Source: Comamonadaceae bacterium
GTDB taxonomy: Bacteria; Pseudomonadota; Gammaproteobacteria; Burkholderiales; Burkholderiaceae_C
Assembly: GCA_947469815.1 (NCBI GenBank)
Contig: CANIRI010000040.1
Span: forward strand, 1-11,230
Length of the DNA stretch: 11,230 bases
Direction: 5' to 3'
Shown here in pieces: positions 8,159-11,230 of this stretch; position 1 is the first letter of the stretch; each line of letters opens with the position of its first letter. The notes beneath the pieces were generated by a model that was not told the origin of the DNA, made no database searches, and worked only from the letters and a program-made list of their open reading frames with translations. A program made the position numbers and the translations under genes.

Positions 8159-9571
8159 ATGACAAACCAACTCGACAAAAAGTCCCAGGCCTGGTCGGCG
8201 CTGTTCTCGGAACCCGTCAGCGAGTTGGTGCAGCGCTACACCTCCAGCGTCAACTTTGACAAGCGGCTGTGGCAGGCCGATATCGAGGGCAGCCTGGCGC
8301 ACGCGGGCATGCTGGCGGCGCAGGGCATCATCGGCGCCCAGGATCTGGCCGACATCGAGCGCGGCCTTGCGCAGATTGCCCATGAAATCCGCAGCGGGCA
8401 GTTTGAATGGAAGCTGGCGCTGGAAGACGTGCACCTCAATATCGAGGCGCGACTGACCCAACTGGTGGGCGATGCGGGCAAACGCCTGCACACGGGTCGT
8501 TCCCGTAACGACCAGGTAGCAACCGACGTGCGCCTGTGGTTGCGGGGCGAGATCGACACCATCTCCCAGTTGTTGCACGGCCTGCAAACCGCTCTGTTGG
8601 ATCTGGCCGAACAGCACACGCAAACCATCATGCCCGGCTTCACCCACCTGCAGGTGGCGCAGCCCGTGAGCTTCGCGCACCACCTGCTGGCCTATGTGGA
8701 AATGTTTTCACGCGATGCCGAACGCATGGCCGAGGTGCGGGCCCGCACCAACCGGCTGCCGCTGGGGTCGGCGGCGCTGGCAGGGACCAGCTACCCGCTG
8801 GACCGCGAACGGGTGGCCCGGGCGCTGGGCATGGTGGACGCGCACGGCGCGCCACAGCTGTGCCGCAACAGCCTAGACGCCGTGAGCGACCGCGACTTCG
8901 CCATTGAGTTCACCTCGGCAGCCGCCCTGTGCATGGTGCACATCAGCCGCCTGAGTGAAGAGTTGGTGCTGTGGATGAGCCAGAACTTTGCCTTCATCGG
9001 CCTGGCAGACCGCTTCACCACCGGCAGCTCCATCATGCCGCAGAAGAAAAACCCAGATGTACCGGAACTGGCGCGGGGCAAGACCGGCCGCGTGGTCGGA
9101 CACCTGATGGGTTTGATCACCCTGATGAAGGGCCAGCCCCTGGCCTACAACAAAGACAACCAGGAAGACAAAGAGCCGCTGTTCGACACCGTGGACACGC
9201 TGCAGGACACGCTGCGTATTTTTGCGGAGATGATGGGCGGCGTCACGGTCCACGCCCCGGCCATGCAGGCCGCCGCTGCACGCGGCTACGCCACCGCCAC
9301 CGATCTGGCCGATTACCTGGTGAAAAAAGGCCTACCCTTTCGCGACGCCCACGAGGTGGTGGCACATGCGGTCAAATCCGCACAGACGCTGGGCGTTGAG
9401 CTGTCTGCACTGCCGCTGGCGACGCTACAAAACTTCCATGCCGCTATTGAATCTGATGTTTTTGGCTTTTTAAGCCTGAACGGCTCGCTGGAAGCTCGCA
9501 ACACCGTGGGCGGAACGGCACCGCAGCAGGTGCAAATGGAGATCACAAGGCACCGGCAGCGCTTGGGATGA
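8159..9571 (+). CDS. argH: Argininosuccinate lyase
   Basis: ArgH splits argininosuccinate into arginine and fumarate, the last step of arginine synthesis, in the cytosol. It belongs to the aspartase/fumarase superfamily and is expected to be a homotetramer with active sites shared between subunits. The 470-residue protein (E. coli 457) shows the three conserved regions: [13 protein letters not shown] (111-123), [12 protein letters not shown] (158-169, with the Thr162-His163 pair) and the superfamily signature [11 protein letters not shown] (289-299) with the catalytic serine. GTAPQQV near the C-terminus is also typical. The ATG at 8159 gives the expected N-terminus just before [10 protein letters not shown]. 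No Shine-Dalgarno sequence precedes it, but a TAAAAT hexamer does. It lies 43 nt after ppc on the same strand. Its stop faces the convergent binding-protein gene 44 nt away. Confidence 0.99.
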   Translation: MTNQLDKKSQAWSALFSEPVSELVQRYTSSVNFDKRLWQADIEGSLAHAGMLAAQGIIGAQDLADIERGLAQIAHEIRSGQFEWKLALEDVHLNIEARLTQLVGDAGKRLHTGRSRNDQVATDVRLWLRGEIDTISQLLHGLQTALLDLAEQHTQTIMPGFTHLQVAQPVSFAHHLLAYVEMFSRDAERMAEVRARTNRLPLGSAALAGTSYPLDRERVARALGMVDAHGAPQLCRNSLDAVSDRDFAIEFTSAAALCMVHISRLSEELVLWMSQNFAFIGLADRFTTGSSIMPQKKNPDVPELARGKTGRVVGHLMGLITLMKGQPLAYNKDNQEDKEPLFDTVDTLQDTLRIFAEMMGGVTVHAPAMQAAAARGYATATDLADYLVKKGLPFRDAHEVVAHAVKSAQTLGVELSALPLATLQNFHAAIESDVFGFLSLNGSLEARNTVGGTAPQQVQMEITRHRQRLG

Positions 9572-9580
9572 GGCTCCGAT

Positions 9581-9605
9581 AAAAGCTCCCGTGAGGGAGC
9601 AGTTG
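9581..9605 (-). terminator. Short hairpin terminator after the binding-protein gene
   Basis: GCTCCC (9585-9590) and GGGAGC (9595-9600) form a perfect 6-bp stem with a 4-nt loop (GTGA on the + strand, a GNRA-type tetraloop). Read on the - strand, the stem is followed by TTTT (9584-9581), and it begins 15 nt past the binding-protein stop. On the + strand only a mixed AGTTGGTCTT follows, so it should be weaker for argH, although it is the only hairpin there. Confidence 0.7.
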
Positions 9606-9615
9606 GTCTTAAAGA

Positions 9616-10515
9616 TCACCTTTTGGCGTAAGCCTCGGCCGGTTTGTCGTTCAAGTTCCGCCAAGCATCTTTTGTAGCGTCGCTCAGCGCTAAGCCCAGC
9701 TTGATATTCTTTGGGGGAATAGCTTGCATGAACCATTTGTCGTAAAGCTTTGCGAGTTCTCCCGACTTGGACAAGCCTGCGATCGTTTCGTCTGCAAGCT
9801 TCTTGAAAGCGGGGTCGTCCCTTCGCAACATGATGGCAAGCGGCTCCACATTCACAACTTCTCCCGCGATTTTGAAGTCTGCCGGTTTTTTGGAGCTAGC
9901 AATAAAGCCAGCCAATACCTGGGCGTCCATGACGAATGCGTCCGCTTGACCCGATTCGAGCAAAGCAAAGCTATTTTCGTCTTCCTTGGAAAAAATTTCC
10001 TTGAAATCAATCCCGGAGGCACGCTCGTGTTTGCGCAGCAGTTGCACGGACGTGGTACCCGCGGTTACGGCTACGTTGCGGCCATTCAACTGTGCGATGG
10101 AGTTGATACCCGAATTAGTACGGACCGCTATCCGCACCTCTTCCACGTAGGTTGTCCACGCGAATGCCACTTGCTTTTGGCGCGATTCGTTATTCGTCGT
10201 AGACCCACACTCTATATCGATGGTCCCGTTTTGGATCAACGGTATTCGATTCGCAGCCGTTACCGGCATGTATTTGGTTTGAACACGCTTGCCGACTAAG
10301 GCCTCCAGGTTGGAGATGATGCGCTGACAAATCTCCACATTGAATCCGGCGAACTTGCCATCTCCCAAGGCGTAGGACAGGGCGCCAGAGGACTCTCTCA
10401 CACCCATGGTGATTTCGCCCAACGCTTTGACCTTTCCGATCGTGTCATTGGACTGCGCACAGGCAAGTCCGCAGAAAAGCGTGATGCATATCGAAATAGA
10501 CCAGTTGTGTTTCAT
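9616..10515 (-). CDS. Glutamate/aspartate-type ABC transporter periplasmic binding protein
   Basis: A 299-residue family 3 solute-binding protein, collinear with E. coli GltI (302 aa). It should capture an acidic or related amino acid in the periplasm and deliver it to an ABC permease. A signal peptide covers about residues 1-20, with Ala18-Cys19-Ala20 before Gln21 as a signal peptidase I site. Ligand-pocket motifs follow: GVRESSGALSY (38-48), NRIPLIQNGTIDIECGSTTNN (89-109, a GltI hallmark), TAGTTS (151-156), LESGQADAFVMD (186-197) and DKWFMQAIPPKNI near the end. A perfect AAGGAG sits 5 nt before the ATG. No permease or ATPase gene lies beside it, so it is an orphan in this window and the gltI symbol is not assigned. 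GC is about 50% in the lines I counted (one as low as 40%), against about 67% for a counted argH line, suggesting later acquisition. The exact ligand cannot be read from the sequence. Confidence 0.95.
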   Translation of the reverse strand: MKHNWSISICITLFCGLACAQSNDTIGKVKALGEITMGVRESSGALSYALGDGKFAGFNVEICQRIISNLEALVGKRVQTKYMPVTAANRIPLIQNGTIDIECGSTTNNESRQKQVAFAWTTYVEEVRIAVRTNSGINSIAQLNGRNVAVTAGTTSVQLLRKHERASGIDFKEIFSKEDENSFALLESGQADAFVMDAQVLAGFIASSKKPADFKIAGEVVNVEPLAIMLRRDDPAFKKLADETIAGLSKSGELAKLYDKWFMQAIPPKNIKLGLALSDATKDAWRNLNDKPAEAYAKR

Positions 10516-10541
10516 AGTGACTCCTTAGTTTGGCAACTTTA

Positions 10542-10569
10542 ATTGTAATGAGTAGCCTTAGATATCCAA
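10542..10569 (-). promoter_or_regulatory. Candidate sigma70 promoter of the binding-protein gene
   Basis: On the - strand, TACAAT (10547-10542, 5/6 match to TATAAT) is preceded by TTGGAT (10569-10564, 3/6 match to TTGACA) at a 16-nt spacing. Transcription would start near 10535, giving a leader of about 20 nt that contains the AAGGAG ribosome site. The weak -35 suggests that an activator may help. Confidence 0.5.
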
Positions 10570-10571
10570 TT

Positions 10572-10619
10572 AGGGAAAACCCTGGCGTCAGCGCTAGGCG
10601 GGGTATTCACCCTTAAGGG
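10572..10619. repeat. Cluster of short inverted repeats between the binding-protein gene and groES
   Basis: Three small palindromes occur together: AGGG-AAAA-CCCT (10572-10583), GGGT-ATTC-ACCC (10601-10612) and CCC-TTAA-GGG (10610-10619), the last two overlapping. Between them, CCTGGCG (10581-10587) and CGCTAGG (10592-10598) can form a hairpin with one G-U pair. The first palindrome is centred about 42 nt upstream of the predicted start of the binding-protein transcript, a usual activator position. The regulator is unknown. Confidence 0.4.
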
Positions 10620-10651
10620 CGCCCGGCGCAGCAGAATAAATTTTCTCCGCA

Positions 10652-10684
10652 CCCCTTGAACCAGATGGGACTGCCCTTATCATT
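10652..10684 (+). promoter_or_regulatory. groESL promoter, overlapping sigma32-like and sigma70-like elements
   Basis: CCCCTTGAA (10652-10660) contains the heat-shock -35 core CTTGAA. After 13 nt comes CCCTTAT (10674-10680), a fair match to the sigma32 -10 (CCCCATNT). The same stretch reads as a sigma70 promoter: TTGAAC (10656-10661), 16 nt, TATCAT (10678-10683, 5/6). Both would start transcription near 10690, within the CIRCE operator, so repressor binding there should block it. The sigma factor assignments are inference from the motifs. Confidence 0.65.
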
Positions 10685-10709
10685 AGCACTCGCGGAAGTT
10701 GAGTGCTAA
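10683..10709. promoter_or_regulatory. CIRCE operator (HrcA binding site) of groESL
   Basis: The arms TTAGCACTC (10683-10691) and GAGTGCTAA (10701-10709) are a perfect inverted repeat separated by exactly 9 nt, identical to the CIRCE consensus. HrcA binds this element and is kept active by GroEL, so chaperone shortage derepresses the operon. It sits at the predicted transcription start, about 80 nt before groES, and would also form a stem at the 5' end of the mRNA. hrcA itself is not in the window. Confidence 0.97.
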
Positions 10710-10789
10710 CAACACAGCTGACTTCCTTCTATGCGAATGCCGCCCAGTCCGGGTGGCACCCTATTTCAGTAACCTTTAGGAGATTCTTT

Positions 10790-11080
10790 ATGAAACTGCG
10801 CCCCTTAGCAGACCGCGTGATCGTCAAGCGCGTGGAGAGTGAGACCAAAACCGCTTCCGGCATCGTGATCCCCGACAACGCGGCTGAGAAGCCCGATCAG
10901 GGCGAAGTCCTGGCTGTGGGCCCTGGCAAGCGCAATGACAAAGGCGAATTGGCCGCCCTGACCGTCAAGGTTGGTGACCGCGTCCTGTTCGGCAAATACA
11001 GCGGCCAGACCGTCAAGGTCGACGGCGACGAGCTGTTGGTCATGAAAGAAGACGATTTGTTCGCAGTGGTTGAGAAGTAA
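10790..11080 (+). CDS. groES: Co-chaperonin GroES (Hsp10)
   Basis: GroES is the heptameric lid that caps GroEL and encloses the folding substrate in the cytosol. The 96-residue protein has the normal length and family sequence: [16 protein letters not shown] at the N-terminus, the mobile GroEL-binding loop with SGIVIPDNA (about 23-31), [25 protein letters not shown] and the C-terminal DDLFAVVE. The start is ATG 10790, with AGGAG at 10778-10782 and a 7-nt spacer. The frame is open further upstream to a GTG at 10703, but that lies inside CIRCE and before the ribosome site. It is the first gene of a groESL operon; groEL follows 47 nt later with no terminator. Confidence 0.99.
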   Translation: MKLRPLADRVIVKRVESETKTASGIVIPDNAAEKPDQGEVLAVGPGKRNDKGELAALTVKVGDRVLFGKYSGQTVKVDGDELLVMKEDDLFAVVEK

Positions 11081-11112
11081 TTTCTCCCGCAAACAATCCA
11101 TTAATTAACTGA

Positions 11113-11230
<118 letters not shown>

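Noticed and set aside
10456..10515. Binding protein as a lipoprotein through Cys19
   Set aside because: The residues before Cys19 are Gly-Leu-Ala, lacking the Leu/Val/Ile at -3 of a lipobox; Ala-Cys-Ala fits signal peptidase I better.
10703..10789. 29-codon extension of groES
   Set aside because: The GTG lies in the CIRCE right arm and upstream of the AGGAG site; GroES proteins start at MKLRPL.

Overview
The window looks like a high-GC betaproteobacterial chromosome, most likely Burkholderiales and probably a relative of Comamonadaceae such as Rhodoferax, Polaromonas or Acidovorax. The evidence is a hemCDXY cluster divergent from ppc, an RNase E with a long Arg-rich tail ending in a VETRRD motif, and groESL under CIRCE. 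The genus is inferred, not proven. Almost everything here is core housekeeping DNA, and I found no phage, IS element, CRISPR array, tRNA or rRNA.

Layout, left to right. (1) Bases 1-1039 (+) are the 3' end of the RNase E gene. It ends at a strong hairpin terminator at 1066-1105, shared with the convergent hem operon. (2) Bases 1143-5212 (-) are hemC-hemD-hemX-hemY, transcribed right to left. The junctions are tight: a 4-nt GTGA overlap, a 4-nt ATGA overlap and a 10-nt gap. HemC and HemD carry out two consecutive steps from porphobilinogen to uroporphyrinogen III. HemX and HemY are membrane-anchored accessory proteins of unsettled biochemistry. (3) A 62-nt divergent gap (5213-5274) leads to ppc (5275-8115, +), the anaplerotic PEP carboxylase, then argH (8159-9571, +), the last enzyme of arginine synthesis. 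(4) Bases 9616-10515 (-) are an orphan glutamate/aspartate-type periplasmic binding protein gene, clearly poorer in GC (about 50% in the lines I counted, against about 65-67% in its neighbours). It has its own promoter-like sequence and terminator. (5) Bases 10652-11230 (+) are the groES-groEL operon, with an overlapping sigma32-like/sigma70-like promoter, a perfect CIRCE operator, complete groES and the first 34 codons of groEL.

The parts worth a second look are regulatory. An 11-codon leader ORF with a perfect Shine-Dalgarno sequence has a stop that overlaps the ppc start as ATGA. ppc and argH share a -10-like hexamer exactly 6 nt before the ATG, which suggests possible leaderless transcripts. 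A cluster of short inverted repeats lies upstream of the low-GC binding-protein gene. I did not find a convincing undescribed multi-gene system.
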